64,000 nt of DNA from Reichenbachiella versicolor (GTDB taxonomy: Bacteria; Bacteroidota; Bacteroidia; Cytophagales; Cyclobacteriaceae), in the NCBI RefSeq assembly GCF_003171675.1, contig NZ_QFZQ01000003.1:62001-126000 (forward strand), given 5' to 3'. Shown here in pieces: positions 54,641 through 63,293 of the stretch (its first letter is position 1; every line of letters starts with the position of its first letter). A program made the position numbers and the translations under genes. The notes under the pieces were generated by a model, which saw only the letters and a program-made list of their open reading frames with translations, searched no databases and was not told where the DNA came from.

Positions 54641-54722
54641 AAGTTAAAAAGGCAGTTTAATTTTTAAATTGACATTTTATTATTCTTATTTGCGTCATAA
54701 TTAAATTGTTATAACTGAATTC

Positions 54723-55967
54723 ATGTCAAATATCACTTCAGAATTTATTAGTCAGGAATCTAAATTTAGTGCTCACAACTATCATCCTTTACCTGTAGTA
54801 CTTTCTAAAGGGAAAGGCGCTAAGGTATGGGATATTGAAGGAAAAGAGTATTTTGATTTCTTGTCGGCTTATTCTGCAGTAAATCAAGGGCACTGTCACC
54901 CAAGAATAGTTGATGCTTTGACTGAACAGGCTCAGCGATTAACACTTACCTCGAGAGCTTTTCATAATGATCAGTTTAGTTCATACGCCGAGTATATTAC
55001 TTCAGTATTTGGCTTTGATAAAATTCTTCCTATGAACACTGGAGCTGAGGCAGTAGAGACTGCAATGAAAATTTGTAGGAAATGGGCTTATGACAAGAAA
55101 GGTGTCGAAGAAGGGGAGGCAGTAATTCTATTCGCTAGTGGTAATTTTCATGGAAGAACCTTAGCAGTTATTTCGGCATCAGACGATCCAGATAGTAAAG
55201 GAGGTTTTGGTCCTTACATGAATGGTATTGGGCAAGTCGAGTATAATAATATCGAATCTCTTCAAATAGCTCTTCAGGATAAAAATGTAGCAGCATTGAT
55301 CATCGAGCCGATACAAGGAGAAGCCGGGGTGGTAGTTCCTGATGATCGTTATATGAAACAGGTAGGGCATCTATGTAAAGAGAATAATGTAATACTAGTT
55401 GCGGATGAAATTCAAACTGGGATTGGACGTACAGGCAAGATGCTATGTATGGAAAATTACGATGTGAAACCTGATATGGTTCTTCTCGGAAAAGCACTAT
55501 CAGGTGGTACAGTGCCAGTTTCAGCAGTGCTGACATCTAATGAAGTTATGGATGTAATTAAACCAGGTCAGCACGGATCAACTTACGGAGGTAGTCCATT
55601 AGGATGTGCAGTAGCTGTAGAAGCGTTGAAAGTGGTTCAAGAAGAAAGCATGATGCAGAATGCTATACAGATGGGTGAATTGTTTAGAAAGAGAATCGCT
55701 GATATCGCATCAAAAACGGACTTAATCACAGAAGTAAGAGGGAAAGGGTTGTTGAATGCTATAGTAATTAACTCAGGAGAAGAGTCAGATGTAGCTTGGA
55801 ATATATGCGTGGATTTAATGAGTAAAGGTTTATTGGCTAAGCCAACTCATGGAAATAAGATCAGATTTGCTCCGCCTCTATGTATTACTAAGGAGGAAAT
55901 GGATGCATCTCTAGACTTGATTGAAGAAAGTATTATGAAATTTCAAACTTCTACAATAGAAGCTTGA
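54723..55967 (+). CDS. rocD: Ornithine aminotransferase
   Basis: 414 residues, class III PLP aminotransferase of OAT length. The PLP Lys is Lys257 in LLGKALSGG. NTGAEAVETAMKICRKW, GNFHGRTLAVIS and IIEPIQGEAGV match ornithine aminotransferases. It converts ornithine and 2-oxoglutarate to glutamate semialdehyde and glutamate, and pruA downstream finishes the route. Divergent from the Lrp regulator; a good terminator follows. Confidence 0.95.
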   Translation: MSNITSEFISQESKFSAHNYHPLPVVLSKGKGAKVWDIEGKEYFDFLSAYSAVNQGHCHPRIVDALTEQAQRLTLTSRAFHNDQFSSYAEYITSVFGFDKILPMNTGAEAVETAMKICRKWAYDKKGVEEGEAVILFASGNFHGRTLAVISASDDPDSKGGFGPYMNGIGQVEYNNIESLQIALQDKNVAALIIEPIQGEAGVVVPDDRYMKQVGHLCKENNVILVADEIQTGIGRTGKMLCMENYDVKPDMVLLGKALSGGTVPVSAVLTSNEVMDVIKPGQHGSTYGGSPLGCAVAVEALKVVQEESMMQNAIQMGELFRKRIADIASKTDLITEVRGKGLLNAIVINSGEESDVAWNICVDLMSKGLLAKPTHGNKIRFAPPLCITKEEMDASLDLIEESIMKFQTSTIEA

Positions 55968-56021
55968 TTTTAAAAGTTTAGTTGAAAATGGCCTTAGTTT
56001 ATAAGGTGGTTTTAGGGTTTG

Positions 56022-56054
56022 GGTTGTCTGGTTTTTTCAGACAGCCTTTTTTTT
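56022..56054 (+). terminator. Rho-independent terminator of rocD
   Basis: GGTTGTCTG - GTTTTTT - CAGACAGCC followed by eight T, about 55 bp after the stop codon. Confidence 0.85.
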
Positions 56055-56670
56055 CTAATTTTTGTAAAAAAAGAATTTTGAATAATAATCTTAGTCCTTA
56101 TCAGAACAAGTGAAAAGTAGTTTCAATATGGGATTTAACAGTGTTTCATATGTTTTGTTTCGAGGATCGTTACACGGTTTGATTAAGTCTAAAAACACTT
56201 CTATTATTGTATTGTAATGCTTAAGTCTTTTCGATATTCTTTCGTTTCTTCAAGTTTAATGTTTAGAACTATGAATCTGATAGGAGTTCATCCAACTCTC
56301 AATAATTAGATGTTTTTGAATGGAGTGTCATACTCTGAGTAAAGAGCTTTGTTTATATCTAACAATTGTATTCACTAAAACCCAATTCAAGAATGATAGT
56401 TCTTTGTTTTTTAGCGTTCAGCTATTCTTAAGTGAAGTTAAAAAGCCTCAAGAGTGTGTATGGCAGCGAGTGTAGGTAAATAGATAGGAGTAGAAATTAA
56501 TAGACTTGATCGATGATAACTATTTCAGCCTTAAGCCAAATAAAGAAACCCTTAATTAATAGCAACTGGAGTCGGTCGTGTTTTGCCGGCTCCGTTTCTT
56601 GTTTCTGAGCTAGATGATAAAGTGATAGTCTAATTTTTCGTTTTAGTAAGGTGATAGGTTGGTCACCTTA
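56055..56670. other. Intergenic region with one GC-rich hairpin
   Basis: About 600 bp without a credible ORF between the rocD terminator and the end of the ctlX-like gene. A hairpin GGAGTCGG - CCGGCTCC at 56568-56593, followed by GTTTCTTGTTTC, is terminator-like on the plus strand. A second stem (AAGGTGA/TCACCTT, about 56648-56669) abuts the stop codon of the ctlX-like gene. A small RNA here cannot be excluded, but there is no positive evidence. Confidence 0.4.
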
Positions 56671-57612
56671 TTAATTGTTTAAAGGAAGAAAAACTTCAGC
56701 AATCATACATCTGGCACTACCTCCACCGTTATGCTCTATCGTGTCTAAAGGACTAGATATGATTCTATGATTGTGCTTTAAAAGTTGGTTTATTTGATCT
56801 TGGTCAAGAGCTTTATGTGCAGATTCTGACATAATTAAGATTTTATCTTCTTTGTTGTTTTTTATTTGGAGCATATTTCCTGCGAATCGTTCTAGTTGTA
56901 TTTCTGTCAATTCTATAATTTCTTTATTCATTTCTTTCAATTTGTTTACTACCATTCTTCTTTCGCTCTCTTCATCAATGCAGTCTAGACAGATTACACA
57001 AAAAGTGTCGCCCATACACATCATGACATTGGTATGGTAAATAGGTTTTCTTTCACCTAATACGCTTTGGTTCGCGTTGAAGGCAAAAACCTTGTAACCA
57101 AATTGTTTTTCAAAATCATACAAAGCAGGTACTTGAGTTCTTTCAGATAGCGCTGCAAAAGCTACTTTGTTTTTACGGTCAAGTACTAAACTACCGGTTC
57201 CCTCTAAGAAAATTTCATTCGTTTCCCAAGTCGTCATGTCAATTACTTTGGAAAGATGGAATCCCTCTTTTTGAAGTCTCTCAAGAATATCGGACCTTCT
57301 TTCTAATCTACGATTTTCAGCAAACATTGGAAACAATCCCACGGTGCCATCTTCATGAAAAGAAATCCAGTTATTCGGAAAGATTGAATCTGGAGTATCT
57401 GTTTTGAAAGTGTCTTGTGTTACTATTACATTTATACCGTTATGTATTAATGTATCAACCATTTGATCAAACTCTTTAATGGCTTCTACTCTCACTTGGG
57501 ATGGTGCCAGGTCTGATGATTGTTGGTAATAATTGTTTATCGCTGTCTCTTCATTTTTTCTAAATTGACAAGGACGAATCATCAAGATGTTGTTTGTTAG
57601 ATGTTTATGCAT
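56671..57612 (-). CDS. ctlX: Amidinotransferase-fold hydrolase, CtlX (citrulline utilisation) type
   Basis: 313 residues of the guanidino-group-modifying fold: MIRPCQF start, PDSIFPNNWISFHEDGTVGLFPMFAENRR, HTNVMMCMG and the catalytic Cys302 in GGGSARCM. The PNNWIS and FPM motifs are characteristic of the CtlX branch, known in Francisella to hydrolyse citrulline to ornithine, CO2 and ammonia. It lies next to a second family member and between rocD and pruA, which fits feeding ornithine to RocD. Confidence 0.85.
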   Translation of the reverse strand: MHKHLTNNILMIRPCQFRKNEETAINNYYQQSSDLAPSQVRVEAIKEFDQMVDTLIHNGINVIVTQDTFKTDTPDSIFPNNWISFHEDGTVGLFPMFAENRRLERRSDILERLQKEGFHLSKVIDMTTWETNEIFLEGTGSLVLDRKNKVAFAALSERTQVPALYDFEKQFGYKVFAFNANQSVLGERKPIYHTNVMMCMGDTFCVICLDCIDEESERRMVVNKLKEMNKEIIELTEIQLERFAGNMLQIKNNKEDKILIMSESAHKALDQDQINQLLKHNHRIISSPLDTIEHNGGGSARCMIAEVFLPLNN

Positions 57613-57613
57613 T

Positions 57614-58531
57614 TTATTCTCGGATTAATGGTAGGGTGGTACACCTGAAAAGTCCTCCCATTTTGGAAATAGAACTGTAGTCTACTTTTTCTACTTTAAA
57701 ACCTCTTTTTTCTAGTTCTTTATTCAGTTTATAAAATCTTATATCACTGATAATGATGTTTTTACTAATAGAAAATACGTTAGAGTTCATGGAGGAAGTT
57801 TGCTCTTCATTTAGAAAAATACAATTCTCTTTCCCGAAATAGTCAATGATATAATCTACGTCCTCTTTGTTCTTGAAACCTGAAGGGCCAATAATGCAAC
57901 TGTTCTCTCCGATAGGTTGAAAACAGCAGTCCAGATGCAAAGTATTGATGTTAGGGTTTGTGTCTGACTTGTTAAGTTCTATCTTTTTTAAAGTGTAATT
58001 ATTGATGTTATTATTAATTTCTTTTAAAGCAATATTATTTGTTCTGCTTGTTTTGAATTTACTAAAATCAGGCTCTTTTGAATAGCCTATGAAAACATGA
58101 TCTTTCCATACTATAACATCCCCTCCCTCTACTCTAGATTCTTTAGATAAGCGTATTGTCTTTTTAGGCGAAATTAAATTTAATATTTTGTCAAGCGCAT
58201 CTTGTTCATGACTTCTATCTTCTATGATATTTGGTAGGAAATAAGTGTCCCCAATTACGAAACCTAAATCTCTTGCATATACTTGATTAGTATCGGATAA
58301 ATTCTCGGGTCTATATACTTCTATTTTGTAACTATCTAAAATAGAGTTTATTGTATTGAGTTCTTTTGAGACTGTGTGTTCACTAGGGTAGTCAGAATTA
58401 ACTACGCTCTGATATGATGTTGCATCATAAGTTTCGCTCAGTGTTGGTACATTTCCCATGTCCATACCCAAGCCAAGTATCACAGCTTTTAGCTGCGATG
58501 ATTCATCAGTTATATTTAAGTTCATTGACAT
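57614..58531 (-). CDS. Amidinotransferase-fold hydrolase (arginine deiminase/DDAH type)
   Basis: 305 residues; the second Met (residue 3) is an equal start. YARDLGFVIGD supplies the N-terminal substrate motif, EGGDVIVWKDHVFIGYS the second, LHLDCCFQPIG the catalytic His region and Cys297 (GGLFRCTTLP) the nucleophile. The family includes arginine deiminase, dimethylargininase and agmatine deiminase. Arginine to citrulline is the attractive reading, as the next gene resembles a citrulline hydrolase. It starts 1 bp before the ctlX-like gene in the same transcript and is divergent from pruA. Confidence 0.85.
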   Translation of the reverse strand: MSMNLNITDESSQLKAVILGLGMDMGNVPTLSETYDATSYQSVVNSDYPSEHTVSKELNTINSILDSYKIEVYRPENLSDTNQVYARDLGFVIGDTYFLPNIIEDRSHEQDALDKILNLISPKKTIRLSKESRVEGGDVIVWKDHVFIGYSKEPDFSKFKTSRTNNIALKEINNNINNYTLKKIELNKSDTNPNINTLHLDCCFQPIGENSCIIGPSGFKNKEDVDYIIDYFGKENCIFLNEEQTSSMNSNVFSISKNIIISDIRFYKLNKELEKRGFKVEKVDYSSISKMGGLFRCTTLPLIRE

Positions 58532-58705
58532 ATTTATTGATTGTCATTTAGCTTTTTCCCCTTAACTAATAGCCAATGAAACTAGGACGAAGGTAAAAGC
58601 ATTTTTTAATTTTTCAAGGGTTGTTAACTTTTTTTAGACTTATAATATTTTGGGTATGCCCAAATAAATATTGTTATTAAAAAATATATTAATACTCTAA
58701 AACTG

Positions 58706-58735
58706 TTTGATCAAACGGCGCGTTTCATAGATTTG
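58706..58735 (+). promoter_or_regulatory. Promoter of pruA
   Basis: TTTG at 58706-58709, an 18-bp spacer and TAGATTTG at 58728-58735 fit the Bacteroidota -33/-7 consensus (TTTG, TAnnTTTG) almost exactly, 19 bp before the pruA ATG. Confidence 0.75.
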
Positions 58736-58754
58736 CAGACTAATCATTACAGTT

Positions 58755-60380
58755 ATGTCAAACGGAATATTCACCGTGCCGGCTCCGGTCAACGAGCCAG
58801 TATTGGATTACTCTGTCGGAAGTTCAGAGAGAGAATCAGTTAAGTTGGAATTTGAAAAGCAGAAAAGCGAAGTTTCAGATATACCTATGTATATAGGAGG
58901 AGAAGAGGTTTTTACTGAGGAAAAAGTTTCCATTAATCCTCCTTTTGAGCATGCGACTATCATTGGTCATTATAACAAAGGAAATGCTAGTCATGCAACT
59001 AAGGCAATTGAGGCTGCGACAAAAGCAAAAAAAAGCTGGGCCAATATGTCTCATACAGATAGAGCTGCAATTTTCTTACGGGCTGCGGATTTAATATCTG
59101 GTCCATATAGAGATAAAATTAATGCAGCAACGATGCTGTGTCAATCAAAGAATATCTATCAGGCGGAAATTGATTCTGCTTGTGAGTTGATTGATTTTCT
59201 TCGCTTTAACTGCCATTTTATGGAGCTAATTTATGCAGATCAGCCACTGTCATCTTCAGAGACATGGAATAGGATGGATTACCGTCCTCTTGATGGCTTT
59301 GTATTCGCAGTGACTCCATTTAATTTCACAGCAATAGCAGGTAATTTACCAACAGCTCCTGCAATGATGGGGAATACTGTGATATGGAAGCCTGCGGACT
59401 CACAGATTTATTCTGCAGCAGTTATTATGGAGGTACTTATTGAGGCTGGATTGCCAAAAGGAGTGATTAACTTAGTGTATGCAGACGGACCGGAAGTCGG
59501 AGATATAGTTTTTAACCATGCAGATTTTGCAGGACTGCATTTTACTGGTAGTACACAAGTTTTCAAGGATCTTTGGAAAACAATTGGAAGTAAATTAGAT
59601 GTGTATAAATCATACCCTAGAATTGTAGGAGAAACTGGAGGAAAGGATTTTATTTTAGCTCATCAGTCTGCTGATCCGAAGGCAGTATCTACGGCGATGA
59701 TTCGTGGAGCATTTGAATTTCAAGGTCAAAAGTGTAGTGCGGCTTCTAGAGCATATATACCAGCTACGCTTTGGGATGAAATAAATAAGTATCTAGCAGA
59801 AGATTTAAAAACAGTAAAAATGGGTTCCCCAGAAGATTTTTCAAACTTCATAAATGCTGTAATTGATGAACGTGCTTTCGATAAGATTGAAGGTTATATT
59901 GAGATGGTGAAATCAAGTACTGATGCTGAAATTATATTTGGAGGTAAATGTGATAAGTCCATTGGCTACTTTATTGAGCCTACTGTTGTTCTTGCTAAAG
60001 ATCCTCAATTTGTAACCATGAAAGAGGAGATTTTTGGCCCTGTACTTACAGTATATATCTACGATGAAAAAGAGTATGATAAAGTCTTGCAATTAGTAGA
60101 TACGACATCTTCTTATGCTTTGACTGGAGCAATATTTGCTAAAGATCGAGAAGTGATATCTTACACTACTAGAGAACTAAGTCAGGCAGCTGGTAACTTT
60201 TATGTAAATGATAAGCCTACAGGAGCTGTTGTAGGTCAGCAGCCATTTGGTGGAGGTAGAGCTTCTGGTACCAATGATAAAGCGGGTTCTATGATGAACT
60301 TACTTAGATGGACTTCTCCTAGAAATATCAAGGAGAACTTTAATTCTCCTATTGACTATAGGTATCCTTTTATGGGATAG
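58755..60380 (+). CDS. pruA: L-glutamate gamma-semialdehyde dehydrogenase (1-pyrroline-5-carboxylate dehydrogenase)
   Basis: 541 residues, the length and layout of stand-alone P5C dehydrogenases. Catalytic Cys327 (FQGQKCSAASR), general-base Glu293 (GETGGKDF), and FHFTGST-like NAD-binding segment LHFTGSTQVF are present. It oxidises glutamate semialdehyde to glutamate with NAD+. Combined with rocD it ends the ornithine/arginine route. It has its own promoter and terminator. Confidence 0.96.
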   Translation: MSNGIFTVPAPVNEPVLDYSVGSSERESVKLEFEKQKSEVSDIPMYIGGEEVFTEEKVSINPPFEHATIIGHYNKGNASHATKAIEAATKAKKSWANMSHTDRAAIFLRAADLISGPYRDKINAATMLCQSKNIYQAEIDSACELIDFLRFNCHFMELIYADQPLSSSETWNRMDYRPLDGFVFAVTPFNFTAIAGNLPTAPAMMGNTVIWKPADSQIYSAAVIMEVLIEAGLPKGVINLVYADGPEVGDIVFNHADFAGLHFTGSTQVFKDLWKTIGSKLDVYKSYPRIVGETGGKDFILAHQSADPKAVSTAMIRGAFEFQGQKCSAASRAYIPATLWDEINKYLAEDLKTVKMGSPEDFSNFINAVIDERAFDKIEGYIEMVKSSTDAEIIFGGKCDKSIGYFIEPTVVLAKDPQFVTMKEEIFGPVLTVYIYDEKEYDKVLQLVDTTSSYALTGAIFAKDREVISYTTRELSQAAGNFYVNDKPTGAVVGQQPFGGGRASGTNDKAGSMMNLLRWTSPRNIKENFNSPIDYRYPFMG

Positions 60381-60397
60381 GTCTTTAGAGTTTTTAA

Positions 60398-60433
60398 AGC
60401 CATAAACGTCTAAAATACGTTTATGGCTTTTTT
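60398..60433 (+). terminator. Rho-independent terminator of pruA
   Basis: AGCCATAAACGT - CTAAAAT - ACGTTTATGGCT, a perfect 12-bp stem with a T-run, 18 bp after the stop codon. Confidence 0.88.
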
Positions 60434-60500
60434 CTAAATTCAATTCACCATTTTTTTCTAACAGTTCACCTTCTTTATTCTTCAATCCACCGATATAGAG

Positions 60501-60531
60501 TTTACCACGATCGGGTGTCATCCTAAGTTTG
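60501..60531 (+). promoter_or_regulatory. Candidate promoter of the small secreted protein gene
   Basis: TAAGTTTG at 60524-60531 matches the -7 consensus; TTTA at 60501-60504, 19 bp upstream, is a near -33 element. The start codon lies 43 bp downstream. Confidence 0.5.
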
Positions 60532-60573
60532 CATTGTAATCGAAAACAAAACAACAACACAAACAATAAAACG

Positions 60574-60915
60574 ATGAACACTTTGAAAAGCTTATTAATC
60601 GCCGTAGTACTATTCGCCTCTACTTCAGTTTTTGCTAAAACAGGAAAGTTATTGGACGAGACTAAAACAGCTGCTATCGATGTAGTGATTGAGCAGCAGA
60701 GAAGTGGGAAAGTTATTGTTGGCTTCGAGAAATTTGGTTCAGATATAGTGAAGATCAAAATTTATGACGAAGAAGGAAACGCGGTTTATTCTGAAAGAGT
60801 AAAGAAGGCAACTTTAATGCTTAAGAGATTTGATGTTTCTTTATTACCAGAAGGTGATTATTCATATGAAGTTTCTATTGCTGATTATGCGGTAGAAAAA
60901 ACAATAACTAAGTAA
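60574..60915 (+). CDS. Small secreted beta-sandwich protein
   Basis: 113 residues from the ATG at 60574, which opens a clean signal peptide (MNTLKSLLIAVVLFASTSVFA); upstream in-frame Met at 60529 precedes an Asn/Lys-rich leader that is probably 5' UTR. The mature 90 residues read as an Ig-like strand series (KIKIYDEEGNAVYSERVKKA, GDYSYEVSIAD), similar to DUF3244-like or sorting-domain-like modules of Bacteroidota. Function unknown. Confidence 0.75.
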   Translation: MNTLKSLLIAVVLFASTSVFAKTGKLLDETKTAAIDVVIEQQRSGKVIVGFEKFGSDIVKIKIYDEEGNAVYSERVKKATLMLKRFDVSLLPEGDYSYEVSIADYAVEKTITK

Positions 60916-60940
60916 GAATTTAGAATATTTATAAAAAAAT

Positions 60941-60976
60941 AAAAGGCTAGCTCACACTTTTGAGCTGGCCTTTTGT
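60941..60976 (+). terminator. Rho-independent terminator of the small secreted protein gene
   Basis: AAAAGGCTAGCTCA - CACTTT - TGAGCTGGCCTTTT, with one mismatch and a T-rich tail. Confidence 0.85.
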
Positions 60977-61119
60977 TTTTCTACTATTCACTATCAGGTC
61001 AAAATGTGTAGTTCATATTAGACAATAACAAAAAGGCTGTTGAGACTTGTTGAGTTTGCTGCCACAGCTGATTTTTTATTACCTTCTTTCAAGGGTTATT
61101 AGTTGTTAGTAAGGCTTGA

Positions 61120-63231
61120 TTAATATCCTCCCTGATATTTTCTTACGAGCCATTCTATCGTTGCTAATAGAATGATTAGAGCAAGTAACCATTTAATGTT
61201 TATCACAGATAGAATTTCTTCATTTGAGGAAATGCGATTTGGGAATTCTTTATTCATTAGCGCATGCTGTAAATCATTAATGTTTGCAGAAGTATAAAAT
61301 GACCCTTGGTTGTTTTTGGCAATGCTTCTTAGCAGATTAAAGTTTGATACTCGGTTTAAACTTTCCAGTCTGATTTCTTTTACGCTAAATACTCCTTTTA
61401 CTCTTTCCTTTTTATTATTGACCGTAGCTGTAGCCTCGTAGTTATATATTCCTTCTTTCAGATCAGTGATTTCTAATTTTGATACTCTAGAAGAAGGAGT
61501 GAATATGTATTCTCTTTCAAAAGCATTAGGTCCTGTCACGGTGAATTTTATTTCTGTGCCGTAAATGCGTTCATACAATTCATTGTAGAGTTCCGCTTTG
61601 AATTCTATGGCTTCGTTACTAGCAAACTCTTCTTTGGTAGTGTATGCTCTTAGTTTCTTTCGATTTTCTTTGGTCGACAAATATTTGATAGCTTTCATAA
61701 ACAAACCGTCAAATGCTCTTGTGTCATTATTTATAGCAAATTCTTGCATCCTCCATTTCCAAATACCTTCTCCATATAGTACACCTGATTTTAAGCTATT
61801 TGACTCACCTATAAAAAACAACGGCCGTCTGGTTTCTATTGAACCTACATTTTGAAATAATAGAGCTTCGTGCCCTATTGGTACAGAGTACTCGCCATAC
61901 GGAACTGATATTGGAGGAAAGCTCTGATAGATTTTAAATTCATTAGGGTCGATTTCAAATTTGCTGAAAGCTTGATTGACTGAACCAGTTACTTGATCAT
62001 GTTGACTTCTCTTTTGAGTAATGTTGATCAAAGGCTCCATCTTGTTTATGGTTTTTATGTATGATCGATTTCCTAATACAAATAGCATAGGTGTTTTTTG
62101 CTTTTTTAATGTCTCAATAAGTTTTAGAGTCTTATTGTATCGATCGTATGGGTTATGAATAATTGCAAGGTCAAAACCTTCTTTTGACTTTGGTTCTTTT
62201 ACATGCGGTATCCAAGTTTCTAATTGAAAATTTTGGTTTTGCTCGATGACAGCAGCCAACGCTTTGATGTCTGGGTGTGGTGCCGGTGCTGCAATTACTA
62301 TTTTAGGTTTCCCTTTTACGATTTCAATAAAAAGTCTCTGAAAATTGTTTTCTGTTATTTCTTCATTGCCTAATGGAGCAACTTCAATTGATAGTCCCAT
62401 TAATCCAGCTTTAAGAGCTTCTATTTCAAATTCTACCCTTTGAAGAGCTGTTTCTTTTGTAAACTTAATGACTTTGCTTTTGATGGTTTTACCAGCTTTT
62501 TTAATGTCAATTCTTGTGGTATTACCTTTGAAACCATAATTGGCTACTTCTGCGATTACGGGAAACTTATTGTCTTGATAAGCTACTTTATTATACAATA
62601 CATTCTTTAGAACAATATCTGTAGGTTGGATAGTGTCACCAACTCCTATTACATTAATGGGGAGTTTATAGGGGAAGTAATCTGGAGATGCTCCTTTGTT
62701 ATAAATGCCATCTGAAATCAGTATTAGGGAAGCGACATTCTTATCTTCATATTGTGCGTCTAGGTTTTGTAACCAATTATTAAGGTTTGTTTCTTGGTTC
62801 TGAAATTGAACTTGATTCAGATTTGATTCTTTTCCAGAAAGCATTTCCAAGGATATGTCCATCCCTCTGGCATACATTTTTTGACGAATGGTCTCTATGG
62901 ATGTTACAACACTGTTGAGCTGTTCTTGATCTCCGTTAGTCATAGACTGAGAGTCATCAATAGCGAAAACAAATAAGGGTCTTTCAATGTTATTTTGGAA
63001 TTGCTTCATCATTGGATTGAGCAACAACACCATAATAAAGAAAAGGAGTATGACTCTCAAGCCAAATAATGTCCAATTGAGCCATTTAGGCCAAGGATGT
63101 TTTTTCGAATACAGTAAATATGAAACTCCCACACTTATGAGCGTTATTAATGCAAGGTATGCAGGACTGTAATCGAAGTTAAATATTGGCAATATTGAAA
63201 GTTTTTGATTCCTAACTGGGTGAAATTTCAT
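61120..63231 (-). CDS. Membrane protein with von Willebrand factor A-like domain
   Basis: 703 residues from the ATG at 63231; a TTG start at 63252 would lie within a palindromic repeat. Two N-terminal membrane helices (about 21-37 and 50-70), then a vWA-like domain with the MIDAS-like start FAIDDSQSM near residue 90, followed by beta-rich domains and a C-terminal membrane helix (IKWLLALIILLATIEWLV). The layout resembles BatA/BatB-related or other Bacteroidota vWA membrane proteins. The MIDAS is DDSQS rather than DxSxS and needs checking. It follows fabG by 62 bp. Confidence 0.85.
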   Translation of the reverse strand: MKFHPVRNQKLSILPIFNFDYSPAYLALITLISVGVSYLLYSKKHPWPKWLNWTLFGLRVILLFFIMVLLLNPMMKQFQNNIERPLFVFAIDDSQSMTNGDQEQLNSVVTSIETIRQKMYARGMDISLEMLSGKESNLNQVQFQNQETNLNNWLQNLDAQYEDKNVASLILISDGIYNKGASPDYFPYKLPINVIGVGDTIQPTDIVLKNVLYNKVAYQDNKFPVIAEVANYGFKGNTTRIDIKKAGKTIKSKVIKFTKETALQRVEFEIEALKAGLMGLSIEVAPLGNEEITENNFQRLFIEIVKGKPKIVIAAPAPHPDIKALAAVIEQNQNFQLETWIPHVKEPKSKEGFDLAIIHNPYDRYNKTLKLIETLKKQKTPMLFVLGNRSYIKTINKMEPLINITQKRSQHDQVTGSVNQAFSKFEIDPNEFKIYQSFPPISVPYGEYSVPIGHEALLFQNVGSIETRRPLFFIGESNSLKSGVLYGEGIWKWRMQEFAINNDTRAFDGLFMKAIKYLSTKENRKKLRAYTTKEEFASNEAIEFKAELYNELYERIYGTEIKFTVTGPNAFEREYIFTPSSRVSKLEITDLKEGIYNYEATATVNNKKERVKGVFSVKEIRLESLNRVSNFNLLRSIAKNNQGSFYTSANINDLQHALMNKEFPNRISSNEEILSVINIKWLLALIILLATIEWLVRKYQGGY

Positions 63232-63269
63232 GAAGCAATCTAAAAGACTCAATTGTTTCAGATTGCTTC
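63232..63269. repeat. Palindromic GAAGCAATCT repeat abutting a start codon
   Basis: GAAGCAATCT (63232-63241) and AGATTGCTTC (63260-63269) form a perfect 10-bp inverted repeat with an 18-nt loop. On the minus strand the stem ends exactly at the ATG (63231) of the vWA protein gene. Same core as 2068-2100. Confidence 0.75.
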
Positions 63270-63293
63270 ATAAATCGTGATTAATCGAAAGAT

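Noticed and set aside
60300-60758. 152-residue minus-strand ORF
   Set aside because: It crosses the pruA terminator and the start of the small secreted protein gene, both well supported on the plus strand.
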